Positions 1 to 6,210 are shown, numbered from the stretch's first letter. The stretch is DNA of 6,901 bases from an uncultured Oscillospiraceae bacterium (GCA_902490585.1 CABUEI010000072.1:1-6901), one strand, 5' to 3'. Numbers and translations: made by a program. The notes: generated by a model from the sequence alone, not told the origin.

Positions 1-641
1 GTATTGTGATAACAGGTTTTACGGCGTTTGCCGAGGACTGCGAGGAAAAGCCGCAGGAGGTGCTCAGACTTCACATACTTGCAAATTCAGACAGCGAGGA
101 GGATCAGACGCTGAAATACGATCTGCGTGACTATATGCTGACTACGTTTTCAGATGTATTCGGGGGGTGCGATAATTTCAATCAGTCGGTAGAGGTTGCA
201 AACAGCCGCAAAGCCGAAATAGAAGAAAAGGCAAACGAATTTGTTCATTCAAAGGGATATGATTACAACGTAAAATGTGAGGTTGCGAAAACTTATTTCA
301 CTACACGAAAGTATGAAAATGTAACGCTACCTGCCGGGGAATATACCGCAGTACGTCTGCTTATCGGTAACGCAGAGGGCAGGAACTGGTGGTGTGTTAT
401 GTTCCCTCCGCTGTGTCTGCCTGCCGCATCGGGTGAATTTTTCACAGAAGAGCAAAGCCGACGTATTGAAGAAAGCCATGATTATGAAATAAAGTTTGCG
501 GTGTTTGAGGCTTTGCAGGGGCTTTTCGGCGGAAACGATACAAACGGGAGCGACATCGCCGATGATACAGACAGTGAAGATACGGAAAACGATTTTGCTA
601 GGATATCGGTTTTCGGGGTTATGAGCGGTACTTTTCAGTAA
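1..641 (+). CDS. spoIIR: Stage II sporulation protein R (SpoIIR), 5' end outside the window
   Basis: SpoIIR is the secreted forespore signal that activates the SpoIIGA protease, which then processes pro-sigma-E in the mother cell (known for the family). The visible frame carries the family hallmarks: RLHILANSDSEEDQ near residues 21-34 of the segment read from the GTG at 6, and WWCVMFPPLCLP at about 128-139. A GTG at 6 could be a start, but the frame is open to the window edge. The residues before the conserved core (ITGFTAFAED) look like the end of an N-terminal hydrophobic export segment, so I treat the gene as truncated, with its true start upstream. The C-terminus after about residue 170 is Asp/Ser/Thr/Asn-rich and looks like a variable tail. 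The gene is convergent with the minus-strand oxidoreductase that ends at 831. The family call is confident. Confidence 0.93.
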   Translation, partial: IVITGFTAFAEDCEEKPQEVLRLHILANSDSEEDQTLKYDLRDYMLTTFSDVFGGCDNFNQSVEVANSRKAEIEEKANEFVHSKGYDYNVKCEVAKTYFTTRKYENVTLPAGEYTAVRLLIGNAEGRNWWCVMFPPLCLPAASGEFFTEEQSRRIEESHDYEIKFAVFEALQGLFGGNDTNGSDIADDTDSEDTENDFARISVFGVMSGTFQ

Positions 642-770
642 CAATAACGGCAGGCGGAGCAATCTGCCTGTTCAGACCGTTGATAAACTTATATTTTTAA
701 TAATATTGGGTTTGGGGATAGGGTCTGAGAACAAGCTACATTTTCAAAAACTGACTTTTTATACAGGCAG

Positions 771-810
771 AACGGACAGCAAGGGAAAGCTCCCTGCTGT
801 CCGTTTCGTT
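771..810 (+). terminator. Strong hairpin terminator after spoIIR
   Basis: The arms at 771-785 and 792-805 pair over 14 bp with one bulged A (781) around a 6-nt loop, and TTTCGTTTTC follows. The T-rich side is on the plus strand, which fits termination of spoIIR about 130 nt upstream. The stem lies between convergent genes and could also act on the minus-strand operon, although no T-tract follows in that direction. A weaker bulged inverted repeat at 646-681 (AACGGCAGGC ... GCCTG ... CCGTT) directly after the spoIIR stop may be a first, weaker terminator. The remainder of 642-830 shows nothing else. Confidence 0.75.
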
Positions 811-830
811 TTCATATATTTCCCTTATTT

Positions 831-1532
831 TCAGTTCTTCCACGGCTTTTTACCGTCAAGAAAGCCACTATTTTTCCACCAGTCACGGTCGGTAGGATTC
901 CACGCTGTTTTATCGTTTTTCTGCATTGCACGGAACATACAGAACATCATTTTTGTAACGATTGACGGCTTTGATTTTACCGATTTTATCTTATACGCAA
1001 TCTTCTCCGCCGTTTTTTCAATTTCAAGTTTTTTCTTATCCGACAGTTTTGTCACATTCTCAGCCATGCTCGCAAGTGGAAACTGATACCGTTTTGCAAC
1101 ACCCATCCATTTAAGCTGACGTGCCATGGATCTCGTAACGCTTTTCGGCGGTGCACCTGCCGACGAAGAAACGGTCAGCCCGATTTTAGAATACATTCTG
1201 CCGTCGGGTCTGTGCGTTACCCACCTGTAAGCAAAATGATCCATGAGATTTTTGAGTGCACCGATCATTTCAAGGCAATAGCACGGGCTGTCAAGAATTA
1301 TAAGATCACTCTGCTCTATATCTTTCATTATCGGCTGTACTTTCTGCGCAGAGGGGCAATATTCCTCGCCTTTCAGAAAACAGTTATAGCATCCTACGCA
1401 ATAATCGGGTGCGTCGTCCGGCATGAAATATTCGTGTACCTCATTGTCATTTCCGAGTTTATCAAGCACAGCTTTTGTCATGGAGTATGTAATGCCTTTG
1501 TGCTTTACCCCGTGTATTACCGTTATTATCAT
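831..1532 (-). CDS. Flavodoxin-fold NAD(P)H/FMN-dependent oxidoreductase with a compact Cys4 motif
   Basis: This 233-residue protein resembles the NADPH-dependent FMN reductase / flavodoxin-like family, which are cytoplasmic flavoproteins that pass electrons from NAD(P)H to small substrates. The N-terminus MIITVIHGVKHKGITYSM has the beta-strand plus Ser/Thr-rich phosphate-loop layout that binds FMN. SPCYCLEMIGALKNLMDH (about 82-99) is the typical second flavin-contact and helix segment. C45, C48, C51 and C59 form CX2CX2CX7C, the spacing known from iron-sulfur flavoproteins of the Isf type, so a 4Fe-4S cluster is possible; this is an inference. The C-terminal ~80 residues are basic and end in a Trp-rich tail (DRDWWKNSGFLDGKKPWKN), which I do not recognise. 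The ATG at 1532 has AGAGGTG five bases upstream. The gene lies 13 nt after the membrane-protein gene, so the two are surely cotranscribed. The substrate is unknown. Confidence 0.82.
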   Translation of the reverse strand: MIITVIHGVKHKGITYSMTKAVLDKLGNDNEVHEYFMPDDAPDYCVGCYNCFLKGEEYCPSAQKVQPIMKDIEQSDLIILDSPCYCLEMIGALKNLMDHFAYRWVTHRPDGRMYSKIGLTVSSSAGAPPKSVTRSMARQLKWMGVAKRYQFPLASMAENVTKLSDKKKLEIEKTAEKIAYKIKSVKSKPSIVTKMMFCMFRAMQKNDKTAWNPTDRDWWKNSGFLDGKKPWKN

Positions 1533-1545
1533 ATCTGCACCTCTT

Positions 1546-1965
1546 TTATCTGAGCGACGCTACTATTCTCGCAATTTCCACCGTAAGAATCTTAAGCGTT
1601 ATTCCGCCCGACATTACATAGAACCATACCTCACGGGCTGCCTGCGACCTTGCAATAGGCGTTGCGATTATTCCGACAATTACCGCAAGCGCACCGATAC
1701 AGCCGGCTATGTTTGGTATGCTGATAAGCTGAAACAATCCGGGATCACAGCTTCCGTCAATCGCATTCTGAATAGTCTTGTCAAGTCCGTCACGGGTTGC
1801 GGCAAAACAGCATACAACAAGGCCGTACACAAGCAGTATAAGGCTTCTCAGTCCCCAGTGCTGTGTTTGCTTTCTGGTCAGGATACAGAAAACTATGTAG
1901 CCGATAAGAATAAGTATCATAACGGTTGTCGCAATTGTAACCCCGTTCTTAAAATATAATTTCAT
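1546..1965 (-). CDS. Hypothetical small membrane protein, four predicted helices
   Basis: I do not recognise the family of this 139-residue protein. Hydrophobic stretches at about 8-29, 40-56, 80-104 and 112-137 suggest four transmembrane helices. A short polar segment (RKQTQHWG) lies between helices 1 and 2, and a longer loop with charged residues (TRDGLDKTIQNAIDGSCDPG) between helices 2 and 3. There is no catalytic-looking motif. The ATG at 1965 has AAAGAGG about 8 bases upstream. The gene sits 49 nt after the KTR gene, behind a terminator-like hairpin, and 13 nt before the flavoprotein gene. Its expression may therefore depend on read-through from the tetR promoter. Partnership with the flavoprotein, for example as a membrane anchor or redox partner, is only a guess from adjacency. 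Confidence 0.75.
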   Translation of the reverse strand: MKLYFKNGVTIATTVMILILIGYIVFCILTRKQTQHWGLRSLILLVYGLVVCCFAATRDGLDKTIQNAIDGSCDPGLFQLISIPNIAGCIGALAVIVGIIATPIARSQAAREVWFYVMSGGITLKILTVEIARIVASLR

Positions 1966-1980
1966 ATAAAAAACCTCTTT

Positions 1981-2026
1981 TCAAAAAATTAACGCAGTAC
2001 TGCCTTTATATAGGTCAGCACTGCGT
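1981..2026 (-). terminator. Rho-independent terminator or attenuator after the KTR gene
   Basis: Read on the minus strand, ACGCAGT (2026-2020) pairs perfectly with ACTGCGT (1998-1992). The inner part adds CTG/CAG and CC/GG pairs around an AT-rich loop. TAATTTTTTG follows at 1990-1981. The stop codon of the KTR gene (2017-2015) lies inside the 5' arm, so translation reaching the stop would cover part of the hairpin. The next gene's ribosome binding site begins within 10 nt of the T-tract. This can end the tetR-KTR transcript or act as partial attenuation before the membrane and flavoprotein genes. Confidence 0.75.
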
Positions 2027-2200
2027 CTTAGCGTCTGTCTGAATTAACGTAATTATGTAATTTTCTGCGTTTATAACGCTTTCCTTTCTGCACTTCGGAC
2101 AATACAGCGGAAAATTTTTAAGCAACGTATCCTGTGATATCTTCACCCTTGTTTTTGCTTTACAGTGAGGGCACAGAATAAAACGGCTGTCATCCGTCAT
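2015..2200 (-). CDS. Cysteine-rich KTR domain protein (small zinc ribbon)
   Basis: This 61-residue protein matches, from memory, the cysteine-rich KTR family: CPHCKAKTRVKI at 10-21, an NFPLYCPKC block at 29-37, and a C-terminus ending DAKTQ plus Cys. The pairs C10/C13 and C34/C37 are the expected four ligands of a zinc ribbon, and KTR at 16-18 is the signature triplet. The molecular role of the family is not established. I choose the ATG at 2200 over the in-frame ATG at 2230 because AGAGG lies about 8 bases before it, whereas the longer form would overlap the tetR end by about 40 nt and lacks family-like residues. The start lies inside the last codons of tetR (11-nt overlap), which implies translational coupling. 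Its stop codon lies inside a terminator stem. Confidence 0.85.
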   Translation of the reverse strand: MTDDSRFILCPHCKAKTRVKISQDTLLKNFPLYCPKCRKESVINAENYIITLIQTDAKTQC

Positions 2201-2867
2201 TCTTATCGCCTCTTTTCTCTGACAGATCAACTTTCTGCGGAGAATATGTGCGGAAAAAGTTTCTGACGTGCAATTCCAATCTTTTCATGCACTCCTTTTC
2301 TTTATCGGGCTGTCTGTCACAGATTTCAACCATGAGAATTACCGGTGCGACATATTCAAGTGCAAGCGTTTCCGGGTCTTCTCCGATTATAGTTCCTGTG
2401 GCTATGAGTGCTCTGAAAAGTCCTGCATGATAACGCACCAGTCTTTCAACATACCTTTCGGTGTACATTTCGGCAAAATCGGCATTTCTGAACTGCTCTA
2501 TCGTCATCATTCGCCTGAATCGGCTGACATACTCATCATGCAGAGAATAACCTATAAGCTGTTGTACCTTTTGAACCAACATATCCTCGGATATTTGCTC
2601 AAATACTTTTTCATCAGCTTTACTTTCGGAAACGTGCACATCAATGCCGTCCGTGAATGTATCATAACGGCGGTACGTTTCCGCAACAATAGCGTCAAAT
2701 ATCTCCTGCTTGCTTTTGAAATGCTTGTACAGTGACGGTGCTTTTATCCCCACCGCCGAAGCTATTCTCTCAACACTTACAGCATCATAACCGCTCTGTG
2801 AAAAGAGCCGCAACGCTTCGTCAAGTATGCGTTGTTTTGTATCTTCCTTTTTGGAGGCTTGTTTCAT
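2190..2867 (-). CDS. TetR/AcrR-family transcriptional repressor
   Basis: This 225-residue cytoplasmic DNA-binding protein has the standard TetR N-terminus: KQRILDEALRLFSQSGYD (about 11-28), then the helix-turn-helix SVERIASAVGIKAPSLYKHF (about 31-50) and SKQEIFDAI. The Lys-rich LYKHFKSK segment is the typical recognition helix end. Residues from about 65 on form an all-helical ligand-binding and dimerisation domain with no recognisable ligand motif, so the inducer is unknown. The ATG at 2867 has GAGGTG five bases upstream. The gene is transcribed from a consensus promoter overlain by two palindromes (2889-2906 and 2915-2932), so autorepression is strongly suggested. It overlaps the KTR gene downstream. 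The ABC permease gene ends 95 nt upstream on the same strand with no clear terminator between, so some read-through from the exporter unit is possible. Confidence 0.93.
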   Translation of the reverse strand: MKQASKKEDTKQRILDEALRLFSQSGYDAVSVERIASAVGIKAPSLYKHFKSKQEIFDAIVAETYRRYDTFTDGIDVHVSESKADEKVFEQISEDMLVQKVQQLIGYSLHDEYVSRFRRMMTIEQFRNADFAEMYTERYVERLVRYHAGLFRALIATGTIIGEDPETLALEYVAPVILMVEICDRQPDKEKECMKRLELHVRNFFRTYSPQKVDLSEKRGDKNDG

Positions 2868-2888
2868 ATATTCACCTCGATATAAAAA

Positions 2889-2906
2889 AGCTAACGATCG
2901 TTAGCT
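2889..2906. promoter_or_regulatory. TetR operator 2, over the transcription start
   Basis: AGCTAACGATCGTTAGCT is a perfect 18-bp palindrome. It starts just after the -10 box and covers the predicted transcription start (about 2902). The core CTAACGATCGTTAG is of the kind bound by many TetR repressors in Firmicutes. Together with operator 1 it brackets the -10 box. Confidence 0.88.
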
Positions 2907-2908
2907 AT

Positions 2909-2937
2909 ATTATAAGCTAATAATCGTTAGCTGTCAA
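2909..2937 (-). promoter_or_regulatory. Consensus sigma-A promoter of the tetR unit
   Basis: On the minus strand, -35 TTGACA (2937-2932) and -10 TATAAT (2914-2909) are both perfect consensus and are separated by exactly 17 nt (2931-2915). Transcription should start near 2902, about 35 nt before the tetR ATG at 2867. A promoter this strong in front of a repressor gene fits a tightly autorepressed unit. Confidence 0.92.
2915..2932. promoter_or_regulatory. TetR operator 1, in the promoter spacer
   Basis: AGCTAATAATCGTTAGCT is an 18-bp near-palindrome with the same half-site as operator 2 (mismatched only at the pair given by T2921/C2925 and A2922/G2926-type positions near the centre). It fills the whole 17-bp space between -35 and -10 and touches the first base of the -35. 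Repressor bound here would directly block RNA polymerase. Its centre is 26 bp from that of operator 2. Confidence 0.85.
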
Positions 2938-2962
2938 GAGGTTAGGGGAAATTTTTTAGATT

Positions 2963-4132
2963 TTACATTTTGAGTGCGTCTACGGGTTTCATTTTTGCCG
3001 CTTTATATGCGGGATAACTTCCCGAGATCATTCCGATAACAGCGGATACAGCTACAGCGATAAGCATTATATCCGTCTGCAAAACAAAGCTTTCGCCTAC
3101 GACAAGACCTATAACAAATGCTACCGCACAACCGGCAACGATACCCACGATACTGCCGATTATACATATCATTGTGCTTTCGGCTAAGAATTCGCCGACT
3201 ATCCTTATATTCCTTGCTCCGAGGGATTTTTTTATACCGATTTCACGCTTACGTTCACCGACGCTTACAAGCATGGCTGTCATGACCGATACCGAGGCTA
3301 CCGCAAGCGATATTCCTGCTGTGAACGACAGTGCAGAGGTTGCCGTGGTCAGTATTCCGTCAAGCTGTTTTTTCTGGCTTTGAAGCTCACTTATTTTGAT
3401 ACTGCCATCGCCCTTGACATCAGCCATACAGGTTTTTATTCCGTCAATTGCCGTTTCTCCGTCACCGCTTTTATCAAGCAGTACCGCTATCTTATCATAA
3501 TCGGTTTTACCGCATATATTCTGGGCGGTGGTGTAAGGGATATAAACGAAATAAGGTACTGCGTCATTCATCATGCTCTGTATGGGGCTGAGTCCCGATT
3601 CGGCAACACCGATCACCGTAAAATCGGTATACTTTCCGCCGAAATTCACGCTTACTGTCTTTCCAACTATGTTGGTCCTGCCGTATGTTTCAATGGCTAT
3701 TTCATCGTCGATCACGCAGATATTTTCGGCTTTTTCCACGTCTTGTTCATCTATAAGTCTGCCGTGTATCGCTTTCATGGATATTATTTCATCGGCTTTT
3801 TCGTTTACACCCCACACCATGCACGATACGTTATTTTCGATAAGCTCACACTTTGTCACCTGTGCCATAAGCGGCATTGCTCCCGTAACTCCGCTTAAAC
3901 CTCCAAGTGTAGCAATATCGTTGTCACTGAGGGTAACACCCGCTTCCTGTGCTTCTACAAGCACCGAGTTCACCCCCATATCGTCAAGGCTTTCGTTTAT
4001 TTTTGCTGTGCCTATTTGCCCTACCGCCGATATCACCGTAACCGAAAAAATACCGATTGCCACCGCACTCATTGTAAGTGCACTTCTGCTTTTGCTTCTC
4101 CATATATCAGCCATGACCGACGTAAATCCCAT
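2963..4132 (-). CDS. MacB/FtsX-type ABC transporter permease
   Basis: This 389-residue inner-membrane subunit belongs to the MacB/FtsX exporter class. An N-terminal helix (about 17-39, after WRSKSRS) is followed by a large extracytoplasmic MacB-like core domain (about 40-260). Three C-terminal helices follow at about 269-291, 320-343 and 353-371, the expected 1+3 topology. GERKREIGIKKSLGA (about 292-306) is the conserved cytoplasmic loop that contacts the ATPase, and YPAYKAAKMKPVDALK near the end is the usual C-terminal motif. The ATG at 4132 has GGAGG six bases upstream. It follows the adaptor gene by 21 nt and should be cotranscribed with it. The ATPase partner is most likely the divergent gene at 5436. 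In this mechanotransmission class the permease moves substrate from outside the membrane rather than across it (family knowledge). The substrate is unknown. Confidence 0.92.
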   Translation of the reverse strand: MGFTSVMADIWRSKSRSALTMSAVAIGIFSVTVISAVGQIGTAKINESLDDMGVNSVLVEAQEAGVTLSDNDIATLGGLSGVTGAMPLMAQVTKCELIENNVSCMVWGVNEKADEIISMKAIHGRLIDEQDVEKAENICVIDDEIAIETYGRTNIVGKTVSVNFGGKYTDFTVIGVAESGLSPIQSMMNDAVPYFVYIPYTTAQNICGKTDYDKIAVLLDKSGDGETAIDGIKTCMADVKGDGSIKISELQSQKKQLDGILTTATSALSFTAGISLAVASVSVMTAMLVSVGERKREIGIKKSLGARNIRIVGEFLAESTMICIIGSIVGIVAGCAVAFVIGLVVGESFVLQTDIMLIAVAVSAVIGMISGSYPAYKAAKMKPVDALKM

Positions 4133-4153
4133 AGTATACCTCCGCTTTATGTT

Positions 4154-5170
4154 TTAATCCGTTATATCATTACCGCTTTGTGCCGATATATTCTGACTGT
4201 CATTCCGATTGCGTATTATAACCGTATTTACAGCCACGCCCTCGGTGCTTTTTACGACCTCTTCTTCAACGCTGACACCGAATACCTGCGTCTGCTTTGC
4301 AAGTTCCAGTCCCGTTATGACATCACGCCTTACCGTTCTGCCGTTTTCAATAACATAGATATATTCGCTTTTATCGTCCTGCATTACGGCGCTGTAAGGC
4401 AGTGTAACTATTTCACGCTTAACGCCTGTCTGTATTTCGGCATATCCGCTGTCACCGCTTTTCAGCTTGTCAGACGGATTATCTATACTTACCGTGACAT
4501 CGGCTACGGTTTCTTCTACCGAACCGAGATATTGTTTGCGTGTATTATCACTGATACTAAGCACCTTGCCGTTTAAAATTCCGTCCGACGACGAAAGATT
4601 TATTGTAGCGTTCTGCCCTTTTTGAATTTTCGGAAGATTTCTTTCCGGCACTGCCACATTCAGCACAAGAGCACCCTTTCCGCCTATCTGAGCTATGTCT
4701 ATTCCTGCGTCTATGAGTTCACCACTTGCACCGACGGCACATACAACGCCCGATACCTCAGCCGATATTTCCGTGGGAATACTTTCAGAAAGTTCGGCAA
4801 GCGACAGTGCGTCGGCAACCGAACCGCTGTACACACTTGAGAGTTTCTCACAAACCACTTGTTTATCGACAATTGCGATCGTCTGTCCTCTGTCAACCCT
4901 GTCGCCGATATTCACAAGGTATTCCTTTATAATCAACGGCACTTCCGACCTAATGCTCTTTACCTCGGAATATCCGACAGTACCGCTACAGGTAACGGAC
5001 GGAGTATATTCGGTGCGTTCAGGAAATATGACGTCAACTTTCGGCACGGAATTTCTTACCGTTTCGGGTAGCATCATATTGATATAAAGTCCTGCAATCG
5101 CAACAAGTGCTATAACCGTTATATGAAGTGCTTTGCGACTTTTTTTCTTATATGTTCTGCGGTAATTCAT
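4154..5170 (-). CDS. MacA/HlyD-type membrane fusion (adaptor) protein
   Basis: This 338-residue adaptor is anchored by an N-terminal helix (about 14-34) after a strongly basic leader (RRTYKKKSRK), so most of the protein is outside the membrane. A lipoyl-like split domain is visible: IIKEYLVNIGDRVDRGQTIAIVDKQ at about 80-104 and SAEVSGVVCAVGASGELIDAG at about 136-156. The segment between is too short for the long coiled-coil hairpin of Gram-negative MacA, which fits a Gram-positive adaptor with no outer-membrane partner. A beta-barrel (about 165-253) and a membrane-proximal domain follow. Of the two in-frame ATGs (5176 and 5170) I choose 5170, because AAGGAG ends one base before the first but seven before the second. 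The gene is followed 21 nt later by its permease. It presumably couples the permease and ATPase to substrate delivery. Confidence 0.88.
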   Translation of the reverse strand: MNYRRTYKKKSRKALHITVIALVAIAGLYINMMLPETVRNSVPKVDVIFPERTEYTPSVTCSGTVGYSEVKSIRSEVPLIIKEYLVNIGDRVDRGQTIAIVDKQVVCEKLSSVYSGSVADALSLAELSESIPTEISAEVSGVVCAVGASGELIDAGIDIAQIGGKGALVLNVAVPERNLPKIQKGQNATINLSSSDGILNGKVLSISDNTRKQYLGSVEETVADVTVSIDNPSDKLKSGDSGYAEIQTGVKREIVTLPYSAVMQDDKSEYIYVIENGRTVRRDVITGLELAKQTQVFGVSVEEEVVKSTEGVAVNTVIIRNRNDSQNISAQSGNDITD

Positions 5171-5302
5171 ATTCATTCTCCTTTTCGTTTTTACCTACTT
5201 AGTTTATCTGCAACAGCGGAAAATATTACTGAATTTCCGTGAATATTACGGATATTGCGGCTAAAAATAGGTTTGTAATTTTGTAAAAAGAAGGTGTGCA
5301 AA
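5171..5302. promoter_or_regulatory. Divergent intergenic region between adaptor and ATPase units
   Basis: This region must drive both the minus-strand adaptor-permease unit and the plus-strand small protein-ATPase unit. I see no good -35/-10 pair on either strand. It does hold two direct copies of AATATTAC exactly 20 bp apart (5222-5229 and 5242-5249), each followed within two bases by G, and a related GATATTGCGG at 5251-5260. A 20-bp period places the copies on one DNA face, as for a response regulator or other activator, which could explain the absence of a consensus promoter. The TetR operator seen at 2889-2932 is not present here. Confidence 0.4.
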
Positions 5303-5494
5303 ATGAATATGATAATATGCGGCGAACCTTGCGTACATCAGCATGACGGTTGTTGCGGACTGCACGGTGCAGGAATAATAACTAATACGACCGCTTCACC
5401 GTGCCGCTATTTTTCACCGAAGGAGGTCGGCTCTTATGAAAGAAAGCAGGAACAGCAATCAAACAAACGAAAAAGTGCTGATAAGAGCAACTGA
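5303..5494 (+). CDS. Small Cys/His-rich protein, putative metal-binding
   Basis: This 63-residue protein holds C6, C10, H12, H14, C17, C18, H21 and C34 within its first 35 residues. The pattern CX3CX6CC...X15-CRYFSP resembles the short clostridial Cys4 proteins that often carry the odd annotation 'hydroxymyristoyl-ACP dehydratase'; that link is from memory and of low certainty. A bound zinc or iron-sulfur centre is plausible. The tail after residue 40 is polar and basic (YERKQEQQSNKRKSADKSN), and its codons overlap the first 59 nt of the ATPase gene in another frame. I prefer the ATG at 5303 (AGAAGG eight bases upstream) over the GTG at 5294. As first gene of the divergent unit it may be cotranscribed with the ATPase and could sense metal or redox state, but no function is shown. 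Confidence 0.6.
   Translation: MNMIICGEPCVHQHDGCCGLHGAGIITNTTASPCRYFSPKEVGSYERKQEQQSNKRKSADKSN
5420..5427 (+). promoter_or_regulatory. Perfect ribosome binding site of the ABC ATPase
   Basis: AAGGAGGT matches the anti-Shine-Dalgarno sequence fully and lies 8 bases before the ATG at 5436. It is embedded inside the coding region of the small Cys/His-rich protein, and it settles the ATPase start. Confidence 0.85.
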
Positions 5495-6140
5495 TATTTC
5501 ACGCCACTACACAATGGCTGACGGTACGGTGCAGGCACTGAGCAACGTTGACCTTACTGTAAACGAGGGTGAATTCATAGCGATAACCGGTCCGAGCGGT
5601 GCAGGAAAATCCACCCTTATGAATATTCTCGGACTGCTGGACACCTGCGACAGCGGAACATATATGTTTTCGGGGATTGATACGAAAATGCTCCCGGACA
5701 GCGAACTCAGCCGTATAAGAAACGAAAAGATAGGTTTTGTGTTCCAGTCTTTCAATCTTATCCCGACATTGTCAGTACTTGAAAATGTTGCATTGCCGCT
5801 TGCCTACAGAGGTATTCCCTCGGCGAAACGACTTGCACGCTCAGAAGAGGCACTGGAAGCTGTAGGACTTTCGGCAAGGCTGTCACATAAGCCTTATGAG
5901 CTTTCGGGCGGTCAGCAACAGCGTGTCGCAATTGCAAGAGCGATAGCCGCCGACCCTGAGCTTATTCTTGCGGACGAACCGTGCGGAAATCTCGACAGTC
6001 ACTCGGGTTATGAAGTGATGGAATTGTTACGCTCTCGCCATAAGTGCGGGAAAACGGTAATTCTTATTACGCACAGCCTTTCCGATGCAGAATATGCCGA
6101 CAGAATACTGACGGTATACGACGGAAGGCTGTATAAATAA
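5436..6140 (+). CDS. LolD/MacB-type ABC transporter ATPase
   Basis: This 234-residue ATPase hydrolyses ATP to drive a MacB/FtsX-type permease from the cytoplasmic side of the membrane. All motifs are present in order: Walker A GPSGAGKST (52-60), Q-loop Q104 in FVFQSFNL, signature LSGGQQQRVAIARA (156-169), Walker B ELILADE (175-181), D-loop NLDS (185-188) and H-loop H213. The segment LADEPCGNLDS has Cys where the family usually has Thr (PTGNLD), a minor variant. Length and motif spacing are normal for this class. The ATG at 5436 follows a perfect AAGGAGGT. No permease follows: the gene is divergent from the adaptor and permease on the minus strand, which are its obvious partners. A tRNA-Arg gene begins 70 nt after the stop. 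Confidence 0.93.
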   Translation: MKESRNSNQTNEKVLIRATDISRHYTMADGTVQALSNVDLTVNEGEFIAITGPSGAGKSTLMNILGLLDTCDSGTYMFSGIDTKMLPDSELSRIRNEKIGFVFQSFNLIPTLSVLENVALPLAYRGIPSAKRLARSEEALEAVGLSARLSHKPYELSGGQQQRVAIARAIAADPELILADEPCGNLDSHSGYEVMELLRSRHKCGKTVILITHSLSDAEYADRILTVYDGRLYK

Positions 6141-6153
6141 TTTTATAAAGTGC

Positions 6154-6182
6154 TTGCAAATTAAAGGCGGATAGTGTATAAT
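6154..6182 (+). promoter_or_regulatory. Promoter of tRNA-Arg(CCU)
   Basis: TTGCAA (6154-6159), a 17-nt spacer and a perfect TATAAT (6177-6182) predict a start near 6189, about 22 nt before the mature tRNA 5' end. A 9-bp perfect inverted repeat, GTGCTTGCA (6150-6158) and TGCAAGCAC (6202-6210), brackets the promoter. Its right arm ends at the base before the tRNA. Confidence 0.8.
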
Positions 6183-6210
6183 GTTATCTGTTAATTTAAT
6201 ATGCAAGCAC

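Noticed and set aside
706..1086. Plus-strand reading frame of 126 codons
   Set aside because: It runs antisense to the flavoprotein gene and over the terminator hairpin, with no recognisable motif.
2201..2230. Longer start (ATG at 2230) for the KTR protein
   Set aside because: The ten extra residues do not resemble the family and would deepen the overlap with tetR, while the ATG at 2200 has a well-placed AGAGG.
3380..4576. Several long plus-strand frames opposite the permease and adaptor genes
   Set aside because: They are antisense shadows of two well-supported genes, with no ribosome binding sites and no family features.
5171..5302. Control of the exporter by the neighbouring TetR protein
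   Set aside because: No AGCTAAC-type half-site pair is present in this divergent region; only read-through from the permease gene toward tetR is plausible from the sequence.
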